From contig JBJKSB010000036.1 in NCBI GenBank assembly GCA_046704385.1, positions 62,001 to 126,000 of the forward strand: 64,000 nucleotides of DNA, written 5' to 3'. Under the pieces are notes generated by a model. That model searched no databases. It was given only the letters and a program-made list of their open reading frames with translations, and was not told the DNA's origin. The DNA is from GH45 sp046704385. GTDB taxonomy: Bacteria; Bacteroidota; Bacteroidia; Bacteroidales; SZUA-534. A program made the position numbers and the translations under genes. Below, piece after piece: positions 56,391 to 64,000 of the stretch. The stretch's first letter is position 1, and every line of letters begins with the position of its first letter.

Positions 56391-56514
56391 TATCGGCTTA
56401 TAAACAAGAATACTTTTTTTAAGTTTTTAGTATTATAAGTTTTTAAGTCATTAAATATTTTAGTCGGCTCTTGTTTAATAACAATCATTTACGCGAAATG
56501 ATTGATAGCCGATA
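56391..56514. ncRNA. Nested multi-branched inverted repeats (candidate structured RNA)
   Basis: Four perfect pairings close on one another: outer stem TATCGGCT (56391-56398) / AGCCGATA (56507-56514); second stem TAAACAAGA (56401-56409) / TCTTGTTTA (56469-56477); an inner hairpin AATACT/AGTATT (56409-56414 with 56429-56434; one shared base at 56409); and a side hairpin AATCATTT-ACGCG-AAATGATT (56483-56503). The last base of the outer stem is the A of an ATG that opens a 52-aa membrane peptide. Transcribed rightward it would fold as a 5' leader at that start; transcribed leftward it would be an antisense-type RNA. Confidence 0.5.
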
Positions 56515-56672
56515 TGACTTCCGAAAAAAGAATAATTACTGCAATGAAAAGTTCAATCATTAGTGTAATCTTCTTGATTTTTTTCTTCGTCATAAAATTT
56601 ATTTTAATAATGACAGCCTTAAAACTGGCTTTGGAATATCCGCAGCTTCTTAAATATTTTAAAGAACTTTAA
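56514..56672 (+). CDS. 52-aa hydrophobic peptide, candidate small membrane toxin
   Basis: 52 residues from ATG 56514 (or 42 from the in-frame ATG at 56544). A basic head (MTSEKRIITAMK) is followed by one long hydrophobic helix (SSIISVIFLIFFFVIKFILI) and an amphipathic tail ending in LKYFKEL. Size and shape match type I toxin peptides, and the start sits against the nested palindromes at 56391-56514. It is convergent with the SEFIR gene, ending 2 bp from its stop. No homologue recognised; an AT-rich chance frame remains possible. Confidence 0.45.
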   Translation: MTSEKRIITAMKSSIISVIFLIFFFVIKFILIMTALKLALEYPQLLKYFKEL

Positions 56673-56674
56673 CT

Positions 56675-58135
56675 CTATCTAAGTGTACTAATTTTTTCTA
56701 TGCTAATAAATTTATTTAAAGGGATCACATTTTTAAGCGAATTAATATGTTTAAGTATTCTCCTTCGACTGATTGCTTCAAAATAATCCTTTAATATTTT
56801 TATTAGTTCTTCTCTCGATTGTACATTAAAGATATACTTAATCTTATCAAAATATTTTTCAGAATTAATTCTTTCAAAAATTTCCATCCTGTTGTTCCCA
56901 AAAGTATATGTAATTGGAAACCAATCTTTTTTATTAAGCTCAGCAATATAAAAACAAAGATAATCCGCTTGGACAAATAGATCCACAGATACTAATTCAT
57001 GAATTCTATTGATCATTAATTCTGCCATGGGACATGGGGAGTTATGTGAATATATCTTCTCGTATGCACCGTCTAATGATTCTATATATTGGTAAAAAAT
57101 TGTGAAATCTTCAGGATTTACATTCGGTCTCCGGTGTTTATCATATACAAAGTAGGTTGAGTGGAAAATATCACCAATTAATTTATATTTTCTATGCTTC
57201 AAACATAAGGCAATAAGATATATGAATAATTCCATGGTAATAAATCTATAGATATCAAATTCTACATCGTACCATGATCCTTGATTTTGCTGTGGAAAAT
57301 TAAGTTCAGATAATTTTTCAAAAAATCCGATAATATTATCTATATCAATATTAAAATCTAGCGAAATGTAATTATTAAAAAAAGTAATTATTTCATTACG
57401 TAGAGGTGTATAATTAACTATACCATCAATAATCATTTTACCAATTAAAATAGAATCCATATTTGTAATAGAAATCTTAAATTCTTTAAGATTTTCAAAA
57501 AACTCATCAAGGGTACTAATTGCAATACTATTTGCTAATTCAGGATGATTTTTAATAATATTTTCAAACTCTCTCGAGGTTCTTTTAGTTTCAAAATGCA
57601 GCTTGGATTCTTCAAATAAATAACTTGGAGGCTTACCAATTTTAGGTTTACTGTTTGTTGGTCTTTTGTAAAGATTCCTAAGCAACTCTTCATAACTCTG
57701 TTCATAGGAATTTGATTCGGAAAAATCAATTGAAAATCTTCCATTCAGGAATGCAGGTACGTATGGTACTCCATGCTCATCCTTTTCCTTAATTAATGGA
57801 ATAAATTTTTCTTGAGACACATTCTTATATATTTCAGGACTTATTATCTGAGCTTCAATTCCAACCCCTCCTTTACGATTGTTGGCTTTTTCTGAATATA
57901 TTTTGTCAAGAATAATTAAAACCTTTTCTATTTCTGTGGAGGTTACCATTGATTCCATAAACGTATTCATGTCATTACCATGTTTTAAACTCCAAATATC
58001 AATTGATACATCAACCCCATCCGAGACTAACCTTTCTGCTAAATTTTTAACCCAATCCTTATGTTCATTTGAAGACCAACTGTAAGAAATAAAAATTTTT
58101 GGAGTAAATACAACATTGTCCTGATTTGTTGACAT
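56675..58135 (-). CDS. SEFIR-domain (TIR-like) protein
   Basis: 486 residues, no signal peptide. The N-terminal ~155 residues are a SEFIR domain: KIFISYSWSSNEHKDWVKNL, GVDVSIDIWSLKHGNDMNTF, IEKVLIILDKIYSEKANNRK, GGVGIEAQIISPEIY, KFIPLIKEK and PAFLNGRFSIDFS. SEFIR is the STIR-type relative of TIR; bacterial copies act in immune signalling or as effectors in antiviral systems. The remaining ~320 residues are helical, Ile/Asn/Glu-rich and unrecognised, perhaps a sensor or effector region. It is AT-richer than the housekeeping genes and is flanked by gaps of >500 bp, consistent with acquired DNA. It is a stand-alone gene unless linked to the leftward small genes. Confidence 0.85.
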   Translation of the reverse strand: MSTNQDNVVFTPKIFISYSWSSNEHKDWVKNLAERLVSDGVDVSIDIWSLKHGNDMNTFMESMVTSTEIEKVLIILDKIYSEKANNRKGGVGIEAQIISPEIYKNVSQEKFIPLIKEKDEHGVPYVPAFLNGRFSIDFSESNSYEQSYEELLRNLYKRPTNSKPKIGKPPSYLFEESKLHFETKRTSREFENIIKNHPELANSIAISTLDEFFENLKEFKISITNMDSILIGKMIIDGIVNYTPLRNEIITFFNNYISLDFNIDIDNIIGFFEKLSELNFPQQNQGSWYDVEFDIYRFITMELFIYLIALCLKHRKYKLIGDIFHSTYFVYDKHRRPNVNPEDFTIFYQYIESLDGAYEKIYSHNSPCPMAELMINRIHELVSVDLFVQADYLCFYIAELNKKDWFPITYTFGNNRMEIFERINSEKYFDKIKYIFNVQSREELIKILKDYFEAISRRRILKHINSLKNVIPLNKFISIEKISTLR

Positions 58136-58186
58136 ATGAATAACAATTAGTTAAAGGCTAAATTTATTTCAATTTCAATTGTATGT

Positions 58187-58194
58187 CAAAATTA
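58187..58194 (-). promoter_or_regulatory. Candidate -7 box for the SEFIR gene
   Basis: On the minus strand TAATTTTG matches TAnnTTTG, 52 bp before the SEFIR start codon. No clear -33 element was seen. Confidence 0.4.
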
Positions 58195-58423
58195 GGCCTT
58201 TTTTAAAAATATAAAATACAATTAGCTTATTATGTTAAAGTTGATAATTCTATTTTCCACTTTTCACCATAAAAATTTATCAGCTTGGAAATATTCCAGA
58301 AGGAAATTCTTAGGGTGAAATTCAACAACTTCTGTTATCATTGCAATTAAGTTGTTAATTTAATAAATGAAGGGAATAATGTTTTGTTAAAAACGTTCAG
58401 GATAACAATATATCGCAACGCAC

Positions 58424-58471
58424 CAAAGCTGCTCAATTGGTAGCAGCTTTGCGGTTTAGTTCGGGCTAAAC
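58424..58471. repeat. Tandem pair of perfect hairpins
   Basis: CAAAGCTGCT (58424-58433) pairs with AGCAGCTTTG (58442-58451) around an 8-nt loop, and GTTTAG (58454-58459) pairs with CTAAAC (58466-58471). Two base pairs separate them. The layout resembles the hairpin pair at 19785-19833, though the sequences differ. Confidence 0.5.
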
Positions 58472-58656
58472 TCACCCTGTTTCACTTTCAAATAATCGGC
58501 ACATTTTCAAAGGAAACGAGAAAACGAAAATATAAACCATCAAGTTTGCAAACTGTATATTTTCTTATTAAAGCTGATCGATAACTTTTCCCAATATGGA
58601 GTAAGGAATTGATCGTAATTCTGTTTAATAATTTATAGCCTTGAAAATCTACCTTT

Positions 58657-59736
58657 TTAAATTTTATAAGCCGCAACCAACCCATTAAGTTCCATCAAAC
58701 AACCTTTTAACTGGCTAAAGATATCTCTTACTACCTGAAATGACTGGTTTAAATCAGTCACTGATCCTTTTAACCGGAATGTACTGTTCAAATTCTCCCG
58801 AATAGCATCATCAATATGTCCGAAGTGATTGTTAATTGAATTAATATCAGTGTTATTCTGTTTTACAGCTTTGCTGATATCTTCAACCGCCTTATAGGCT
58901 TTTTCAACATCAGCATTAATGGCAGAAATATTTTGTATAATTACCTGTGAAGATTCAGCTGTACTTGTTGCCAGTTTTCTGATTTCAGCAGCCACCACGG
59001 CAAACCCTTTACCGTACTCGCCGGCTCTTGCAGCCTCCACAGAAGCATTAAGAGACAAAATATTCGTTTCGCCGGCAATGCCTTCAATAATCTTAAGTAT
59101 TTCATTAATCCGCCTCGACTTTTCAACCAACGAATCCATAATGGATGAAAATTCAAGCACCTTGTTAACTGTACTAAGCTGTTGATCTCTGGTACTATCA
59201 GTGATATTCTTTCCCTCAATGACTACCTGCTCTATTTTTTCCGAAAGCTCTTCAATATGCTTTACATTCTGGGTCACTTCTTCCATCCGGTGATTAATTT
59301 TCTCAACGGCAGAATCATCTTCAATTTTGCTATTGTCCACGCTCGACAATAATTCATCCGATAAGGCAAATATTTTAAATATCTCATTAAAAAGGAACCT
59401 GATATTCTGGATGGCAGCATTTAATCCGTTTACTATTTCACCCACTTCATCTTTGCTTTCGAGATGTATATTTCGAGAAATGTCCCTGTTTTTTAACTGA
59501 ATTGCCAACCATGACACCCGTTTTAGTTTTTTAATGAGTATAATTTTAACGAACCAATAACCAACCAACCCAACCATAATTCCGGCAAGTAAGCAGCCTG
59601 CAACAAACCATATCAGCATGCCTTCCTTCCAATTGACAAAAAAACTGGCATATAACGGAAACACTATCCCCATAAAAATTCCAAAAGCCATCATGGCCAG
59701 TCTTAATTTAAGCAATATACTTTGATTTTTTTTCAT
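58657..59736 (-). CDS. Methyl-accepting chemotaxis-type transducer without periplasmic sensor
   Basis: 359 residues. Two closely spaced membrane helices (~10-32 and ~38-68) leave no room for a sensory domain. A HAMP-like segment follows (~68-118; LKNRDISRNIHLESKDEVGE), then an MCP signalling domain (~140-355) with the hairpin tip GIAGETNILSLNASVEAARA and GKGFAVVAAEIRKLA. Such proteins normally drive a CheA/CheW complex, but no che genes are in the window. It could respond to membrane state or to partner proteins. The 140-bp gap to the upstream kinase gene on the same strand allows a common transcript. Confidence 0.9.
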   Translation of the reverse strand: MKKNQSILLKLRLAMMAFGIFMGIVFPLYASFFVNWKEGMLIWFVAGCLLAGIMVGLVGYWFVKIILIKKLKRVSWLAIQLKNRDISRNIHLESKDEVGEIVNGLNAAIQNIRFLFNEIFKIFALSDELLSSVDNSKIEDDSAVEKINHRMEEVTQNVKHIEELSEKIEQVVIEGKNITDSTRDQQLSTVNKVLEFSSIMDSLVEKSRRINEILKIIEGIAGETNILSLNASVEAARAGEYGKGFAVVAAEIRKLATSTAESSQVIIQNISAINADVEKAYKAVEDISKAVKQNNTDINSINNHFGHIDDAIRENLNSTFRLKGSVTDLNQSFQVVRDIFSQLKGCLMELNGLVAAYKI

Positions 59737-59876
59737 TTCACCCTATTTGGCAAATTACAACTCAGTAACAGACATAACAACTAATTGTTTAATTGTCAAC
59801 AAAATAGATAATTTTGCCTTTAATGATGATTTGATGCAATAAGGTAAGAATCGATGATTAGCTTTATTAAACTGCT

Positions 59877-61553
59877 TTACGATTTACCAGGCAAGGTAAA
59901 AATAAAAGTACTGCCAGTACCAGGTTTACTTTTGACAGTAATAGTACCCTTATGTCGATCGATAAATTCTTTGCATAATACTAATCCCAATCCTGTACCT
60001 GGTTCCTTATTAGTTCCCTGCATCGAGATTGTTTTGGTTACACTGAATAAATTAGCAAGTGTTTCTTCATCCATACCTGTTCCATGGTCCACAACGTATA
60101 CTTCACTAAAACCGGTCCCATTTTCCGGTTCCTTTTTATCAGCTCCAATTTCAATGGTGTCTCCAATTTTAGAGTATTTAACCGCATTCGACAGAAGATT
60201 TCTGACCACGGTGGTTATCATATTTGAATCGGCAAAAATTTTGAAATCCTTTGGAACTTTGTTTTCAATCTGCTGGTTTTTATTTAAAACCTGTGTCTTC
60301 AATACCAATAAAGTTTCCTCAACTATATGGTGAAAATCAGTCACACCAGGTGAATAATGTACCACACCACGCTGCACTCTTGACCATGACAAAAGATTCT
60401 CAAGTAATTTGTGTGTGTTAAGTAATTCCTTTTGAACTAACGTAATAAGTTCTTTTTGTTTTGCAGGTTCAAATCTTTCGAATCGTAAAAGCAATATGTC
60501 GACCAGTCCCATCATGGAACTAAAGGGATTTATTAAGTCGTGTGCAATAATGGAGAAGAATTTATCTTTTGTTTGATTAATTGTTTTAAGTTCCTTTTCA
60601 CGTACTGAAAGAGTTTTATTGGTTTGTTCTAATGATACAACAGCCTTGTTTAAATGATCGGTTTTATCATTAACTAAATCCTGGAGTAATTTGCTTTTTT
60701 TAACAAACCGCAGCCTGTTTCGTTGCTGGACTATAAAAAGGAGCAACGCAAATGATAAAATCATAAGAGCCATGGTGATAATCTGGCGTCGTCGGAACTG
60801 GTACCATTCTGCGAAAACCTCTTTTTTTGGTTTGCCGAAAATATAAGATGCCTCTGAAAACTTTGAATTTATACAATAAAATACACTGTCCTTAGCTATG
60901 TAAAGGGAATCGACGGTAGCAGATACTGATTGCATTTTATGGAGGTGGATATTTAGGTGATTTTCTTTCCCGATATGTAAATACTGAGCAGAATCACTAA
61001 TACTTGAAAATAATTCGGTGCAACTTGAAAAGATAACGTCATACCCTACAATTGTATCATTAAAAACTATGGGTGAAATGATACGAATCAATATTGCAGT
61101 ATCATTATAGGTGACATCAGCCGTTACTGTATCAGGGAAATTGTCCATACCAGTATCGTTAACCGGAAATTCAGGTTTGGTGGAATAATTAAGCAGGATT
61201 TTACCATCGATATATCGTTTGGCATAAATACATTCATTAAAAACCTCTAAACCATCAATGTATTTGGGTAATGAATAATTTTGTAATTCTTTAAAAGTCA
61301 TCTTGCCCTGCTTATACGCTATTATTTTGTTCCGCATCATTGATCGGCTTGAAATTGTTCTGGCTTCTTCAATATGAGCCAATATTAAATTATCCAGCAA
61401 ATCGGACTTTAAAAGCATAATATTTTTATATTCCAACACAACATGTTCATAAACAAGCTTTTGCGAAGGTATATAGTCAAAACAGTAATAAACGAGTAAA
61501 ACTCCTGTTAACAACACAAAATAAAGCACAAAGTATAGATACTTCTTTATCAT
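59877..61553 (-). CDS. Two-TM sensor histidine kinase with extracytoplasmic sensor
   Basis: 558 residues. TM1 (~5-25), an extracytoplasmic domain of about 225 residues (CACHE-like in length; VLEYKNIMLLKSDLLDNLIL and VFNDTIVGYDVIFSSCTELF), TM2 (~256-275) and a coiled coil. The HisKA helix FFSIIAHDLINPFSSMMGL has His338, and a HATPase_c domain shows NLLSNAVKYS (N box), VVDHGTGMDEETL (G1) and EPGTGLGLVLCKEF (G2). No response regulator lies next to it, so it is an orphan kinase or signals through the neighbouring MCP-like protein (speculative). Confidence 0.92.
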   Translation of the reverse strand: MIKKYLYFVLYFVLLTGVLLVYYCFDYIPSQKLVYEHVVLEYKNIMLLKSDLLDNLILAHIEEARTISSRSMMRNKIIAYKQGKMTFKELQNYSLPKYIDGLEVFNECIYAKRYIDGKILLNYSTKPEFPVNDTGMDNFPDTVTADVTYNDTAILIRIISPIVFNDTIVGYDVIFSSCTELFSSISDSAQYLHIGKENHLNIHLHKMQSVSATVDSLYIAKDSVFYCINSKFSEASYIFGKPKKEVFAEWYQFRRRQIITMALMILSFALLLFIVQQRNRLRFVKKSKLLQDLVNDKTDHLNKAVVSLEQTNKTLSVREKELKTINQTKDKFFSIIAHDLINPFSSMMGLVDILLLRFERFEPAKQKELITLVQKELLNTHKLLENLLSWSRVQRGVVHYSPGVTDFHHIVEETLLVLKTQVLNKNQQIENKVPKDFKIFADSNMITTVVRNLLSNAVKYSKIGDTIEIGADKKEPENGTGFSEVYVVDHGTGMDEETLANLFSVTKTISMQGTNKEPGTGLGLVLCKEFIDRHKGTITVKSKPGTGSTFIFTLPGKS

Positions 61554-61822
61554 TAAAATTATAGAATTCTGGTGTTTGTTACTTACCTGCTAAAGATATA
61601 AAAATATATAGCTTAAAAAATGAGGGTTTTCCCTAATTTTAAAATCAGCTGAGAATTTATCCGCTTGGACCATCGGTTCCCATTCTATGCCTTCCTGCTA
61701 TTATGTTTGAGATACTGGGTTAGAGAGACAAATTGTATAATTTGTTTCAAGCTCAGATTAAAAAGCAAGTTTTTGAACCAATTATCGTCCAAAGCATCAT
61801 AAACAAATTAAAAGCTAAAATT

Positions 61823-62194
61823 ATGAAACTTATTAAATTATCAATCAGCATCTTATTGCTAACGGCAACCACTGTTTTTGCTCAACAGAACCAGAGACCA
61901 ACACCGGAACAAAGAGCACAAAGACAAGTACAATGGATGGTAGATGAATTAAAAATTGATTCGGCTCAAAAAGAAAAAGCTTACAACATTATTCTTGAAA
62001 GCAATAAGAAAATGACTGAACTACGTAAATCGGGCAACCAGGACAGGGAAAAAATGAGAGCTTTGCGGACAGAACAAGACGAAGCCTTAAAAAAAGTTTT
62101 AAGTGCTGAACAGTTTGATAAATACAACAAACACCGGGAAGAAATGAGAGCAAACCGAAGAGGTGGAAACAGACCACCGGAAAGTCAAAAATAG
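61823..62194 (+). CDS. Small periplasmic Spy/CpxP-like protein
   Basis: 123 residues from the ATG at 61823; an in-frame start 30 codons upstream gives no signal peptide and is rejected. Signal peptide (MKLIKLSISILLLTATTVFA), then a helical Glu/Arg/Gln-rich domain with TPEQRAQRQVQWMVDELKID, KEKAYNIILESNKKM and LSAEQFDKYNKHREEM, the LTxxQ-like pattern of Spy/CpxP chaperones and DUF4890-type Bacteroidota proteins. Ends RGGNRPPESQK. Proposed envelope-stress or periplasmic chaperone role (inference from family). A terminator follows. Confidence 0.75.
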   Translation: MKLIKLSISILLLTATTVFAQQNQRPTPEQRAQRQVQWMVDELKIDSAQKEKAYNIILESNKKMTELRKSGNQDREKMRALRTEQDEALKKVLSAEQFDKYNKHREEMRANRRGGNRPPESQK

Positions 62195-62217
62195 ATAATG
62201 ATTTTTTGAATTAATTG

Positions 62218-62248
62218 AAGCTGTACAAAAAAGTGCAGCTTTTTTTAT
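62218..62248 (+). terminator. Rho-independent terminator after the Spy-like gene
   Basis: A stem AAGCTGTAC/GTGCAGCTT (one G-U pair, A-rich 6-nt loop) is followed by a T-run. It overlaps the last bases of the convergent ABC permease gene. Confidence 0.8.
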
Positions 62249-62946
62249 TCCAAAAATTTTTCGCGGTTTTGCAGATTTAATAATCCGCCTAATACGAAAA
62301 TCAAACTTCCCACCATCAAAAAAACGTGGTTTTTAAAAGTCAGGCTCTCCCATACCATTTGGGTAGTTCCTGCGGGTATATTGTACGGATTAAAAAAAAC
62401 ATTATAATATTTGTTTTCAAAAGCGTTTGAACCAATAAGTATGGCGGTACATAATATAATAATTATAACTGCGGTACCATTACCTGACTTTACTATGGTT
62501 GAAACCAGGAAAGTCAACATACCTAAAAACACCAAAGGAAACATAACCTGATTAACAACTTTAAAAATATTATATTCTATTAAAGAAATGCGTAATAAAA
62601 ATCCTAAAAGTAAAAGCATCAAAAAACACATAAAAAAAACCATGGCCATTCTTAAAAGCCAGACTCTGAAGCGATAATCAGGTATACCAAATATTATTTC
62701 CAGCGTGCGGGAATCCTTATCGCTCTGTATTCCGAATGTTAAAGGATAAAAAGCCAACAAAGTACCAATAAACAGCAATAATGAAAAAGCCCCATCAAGT
62801 TCAAAAGTTTCGCCTGCTATTAAATTACCCACAGCAATAGCCAGAAATATTAAAATTGCAGCAAGCATAAAGTACAATAATTTATTGCCAAATATTATTT
62901 GAACATTGTACTTTACCATTTGATATGTTACACGTAAAAAATTCAT
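62245..62946 (-). CDS. ABC-2 type transporter permease
   Basis: 233 residues with six hydrophobic helices (about 22-42, 58-75, 98-125, 132-150, 155-172, 208-225). The line LLFIGTLLAFYPLTFGIQSDKDSRTLEIIF is the ABC-2 segment before a coupling helix. It starts 6 bp after the ATPase gene, with which it forms an exporter. Substrate unknown. This half-size permease would need a second membrane partner or dimerise; the upstream fused part of the ATPase gene may supply more helices. Confidence 0.8.
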   Translation of the reverse strand: MNFLRVTYQMVKYNVQIIFGNKLLYFMLAAILIFLAIAVGNLIAGETFELDGAFSLLLFIGTLLAFYPLTFGIQSDKDSRTLEIIFGIPDYRFRVWLLRMAMVFFMCFLMLLLLGFLLRISLIEYNIFKVVNQVMFPLVFLGMLTFLVSTIVKSGNGTAVIIIILCTAILIGSNAFENKYYNVFFNPYNIPAGTTQMVWESLTFKNHVFLMVGSLIFVLGGLLNLQNREKFLE

Positions 62947-62952
62947 TAGACA

Positions 62953-64000
62953 TTAATTTGTATTCCTTCTTTGAAGCCATAAATAGGCATCTTCTAAGTT
63001 TGCCTGGATCAATTCAGCATCTTCATGCGGTTTGTCCTCTGATAATATCCGCATTTTTATTTTTTCGCCATCGCGTAAGTGATAAATAATTTTTAAGCTT
63101 TGTGCATATTTTTCAAATTCCGATTCAGGAACTGAAACCGACCAAACATGACCTTGTGCCAGCTCAATCATTGCCATAGGACTTCCTACAAATTCAACCG
63201 AACCCTGCTTTAACACTGCCAGCTGATTACACGAACTTGATATATCCTCAATAATATGTGTCGAGAATATGACAATGCGCGTACGGCTTAATTCCACCAG
63301 CAGGTTTCGAAACCTGATTCGCTCGCGCGGATCGAGACCTGCCGTTGGTTCATCAACAACCAACACTCTGGGCAAATGCAATAATACCTGGGCAATACCA
63401 ATTCGTTGCTTCATTCCACCCGAGTACGACCCGATGGTTTTGTCCTTATGTTCCCACATATGAACCGAACGTAATACTTTTTCAACCCTGTCAAAACAAA
63501 TCTCAGTAGTACCAACTTTTTTAAGAATTGCCTGGTAATTCAGGTAGTCCCACGCAGTCATATTTTCATACATTCCAAACTCCTGGGGCAAATACCCTAT
63601 CAATCCCTGTAACTCTTCACGCTTTTCCTGAGTATCAATATCATTGAACCAAACCTTGCCATAACTTTGCTCATAAATACCACAAATAATACGCATTAGC
63701 GTTGATTTCCCGGCACCATTCGGGCCCAGCAACCCATACATTCCTTCTCCAATTTCAAGTGAAACTCCTTTCAGGGCCTTAAATGGCTTTCTTTTTTTCC
63801 CAATAACAGGAATTGCTAATACAAACAAGAAAAATAATCGGCGTACCCTGGCAAATTTTCCGGTTAACCGGTTGATATTCAAATTAGTTTGGTTTAAACG
63901 CCGCGAAACAAAATCAATTAACAAAGCCAAATACCAAAGTATTGTAATTACAATGGTACCTCCTATATTTTTATTGATTGAATACAGGTAGCTTTCAATA
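62953..64000 (-). CDS. ABC transporter ATP-binding protein, N-terminus outside window
   Basis: At least 349 residues; the frame stays open to the right edge. The ATPase has Walker A GLLGPNGAGKST, Q-loop YLPQEFGMY, signature YSGGMKQRIGIAQ, Walker B VLVVDEPTAGLD and H-loop STHIIED. Upstream of the ATPase, in the same frame, the sequence is membrane-like (NIGGTIVITILWYLALLIDF and RLFFLFVLAIPVIG). The gene is therefore likely a permease-ATPase fusion whose membrane part begins beyond the edge; a start at the TTG near 63930 is unlikely. Partner of the ABC-2 permease 6 bp downstream. Confidence 0.88.
   Translation of the reverse strand, partial: IESYLYSINKNIGGTIVITILWYLALLIDFVSRRLNQTNLNINRLTGKFARVRRLFFLFVLAIPVIGKKRKPFKALKGVSLEIGEGMYGLLGPNGAGKSTLMRIICGIYEQSYGKVWFNDIDTQEKREELQGLIGYLPQEFGMYENMTAWDYLNYQAILKKVGTTEICFDRVEKVLRSVHMWEHKDKTIGSYSGGMKQRIGIAQVLLHLPRVLVVDEPTAGLDPRERIRFRNLLVELSRTRIVIFSTHIIEDISSSCNQLAVLKQGSVEFVGSPMAMIELAQGHVWSVSVPESEFEKYAQSLKIIYHLRDGEKIKMRILSEDKPHEDAELIQANLEDAYLWLQRRNTN

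Larger units (their letters stand above)
55959..56674. other. Gap (~715 bp) between protease pair and SEFIR gene: small gene remnant, hairpin, structured RNA and peptide
   Basis: This stretch has no long gene but is not empty. From left to right: about 150 bp of AT-rich upstream DNA of the protease pair, the amber-interrupted small frame (56108-56326), a 9-bp hairpin (56363-56384), the nested palindromes (56391-56514) and a 52-aa membrane peptide frame (56514-56672). Each is listed separately. Confidence 0.7.
58136..58656. other. Intergenic stretch (521 bp), two hairpins, no gene
   Basis: No gene-like frame; the longest is AT-driven with no start context. The stretch carries the SEFIR promoter on the left and the hairpin pair at 58424-58471, which may end the chemotaxis-transducer transcript. 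Confidence 0.55.

Noticed and set aside
56391..56514. Retron-type msr/msd RNA
   Set aside because: The nested inverted repeats recall one, but no reverse transcriptase gene is in the window.
58488..58685. 65-codon frame left of the chemotaxis transducer
   Set aside because: Overlaps the transducer end, lacks a family match, and the DNA is typical spacer.

Overview
The window reads as chromosomal DNA of a member of the Bacteroidota, most likely of the Bacteroidales/Marinilabiliales type (inference; no rRNA is present to settle it). The grounds are: AT-rich DNA; several start regions carrying the Bacteroidota -7 box TAnnTTTG instead of a TATAAT box, with little sign of Shine-Dalgarno sequences; a short (287 aa) primary sigma factor; LytTR-type two-component output; lipoproteins with an N-terminal Cys lipobox; and secreted proteins ending in the type IX secretion (T9SS/Por) sorting domain with its characteristic PNPA motif. 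No tRNA, rRNA, CRISPR array, transposase or integrase gene was seen.

Layout. 1-6550: a pterin/queuosine-type enzyme cut by the left edge, a PQQ-like beta-propeller lipoprotein, a GH3 hexosaminidase-like lipoprotein, an LPS heptose epimerase (HldD), and a TetR-KAS III pair. 6921-9642: a TPR sensor histidine kinase overlapping a LytTR response regulator. 10017-18992: a 2991-residue T9SS-secreted GLUG/InlB-repeat surface protein with its own terminator. 19106-31160: a loosely organised stretch of small single genes (epimerase, lipocalin, GNAT, APH-like kinase, nitroreductase, LuxR regulator, Lnt-like nitrilase, DUF3667 protein). It also holds in-place deleted gene remnants (a CDF transporter and a MutS-like ATPase), one truncated T9SS protein and a 21-bp minisatellite. 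31274-42796: a lipoprotein, a second giant secreted protein (3199 aa, GLUG then YDG/MBG repeats) and a beta-helix protein. 42914-49115: housekeeping genes (lipid kinase, ADP-forming acyl-CoA ligase, flavodoxin, primary sigma factor, ribulose-phosphate epimerase) with two more gene remnants. 49325-52108: a tightly overlapping three-gene cassette of an ASST-like beta-propeller, a 48-aa membrane peptide and a membrane-anchored PAPS-type sulfotransferase. 52109-54439: a GH92 mannosidase that abuts it stop to stop. 54814-58135: an accessory block with a Clp-fold serine protease plus a 62-aa partner, an amber-interrupted small gene, a densely folded ~125-nt DNA segment ending on the start codon of a 52-aa membrane peptide, and a SEFIR (TIR-like) protein. 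58657-64000: a chemotaxis-type transducer lacking a sensory domain, a two-TM histidine kinase, a Spy/CpxP-like periplasmic protein, and an ABC-2 permease/ATPase pair running off the right edge.

The parts that look most worth attention are the 54.8-58.2 kb block, a candidate immune or toxin-type locus of a composition I do not recognise; the overlapping sulfotransfer cassette; and the repeated pattern of genes that have lost internal segments without any insertion sequence. Nearly one third of the window (about 18.6 kb) encodes just two modular giant surface proteins built from the same GLUG module with different C-terminal stalk repeats.
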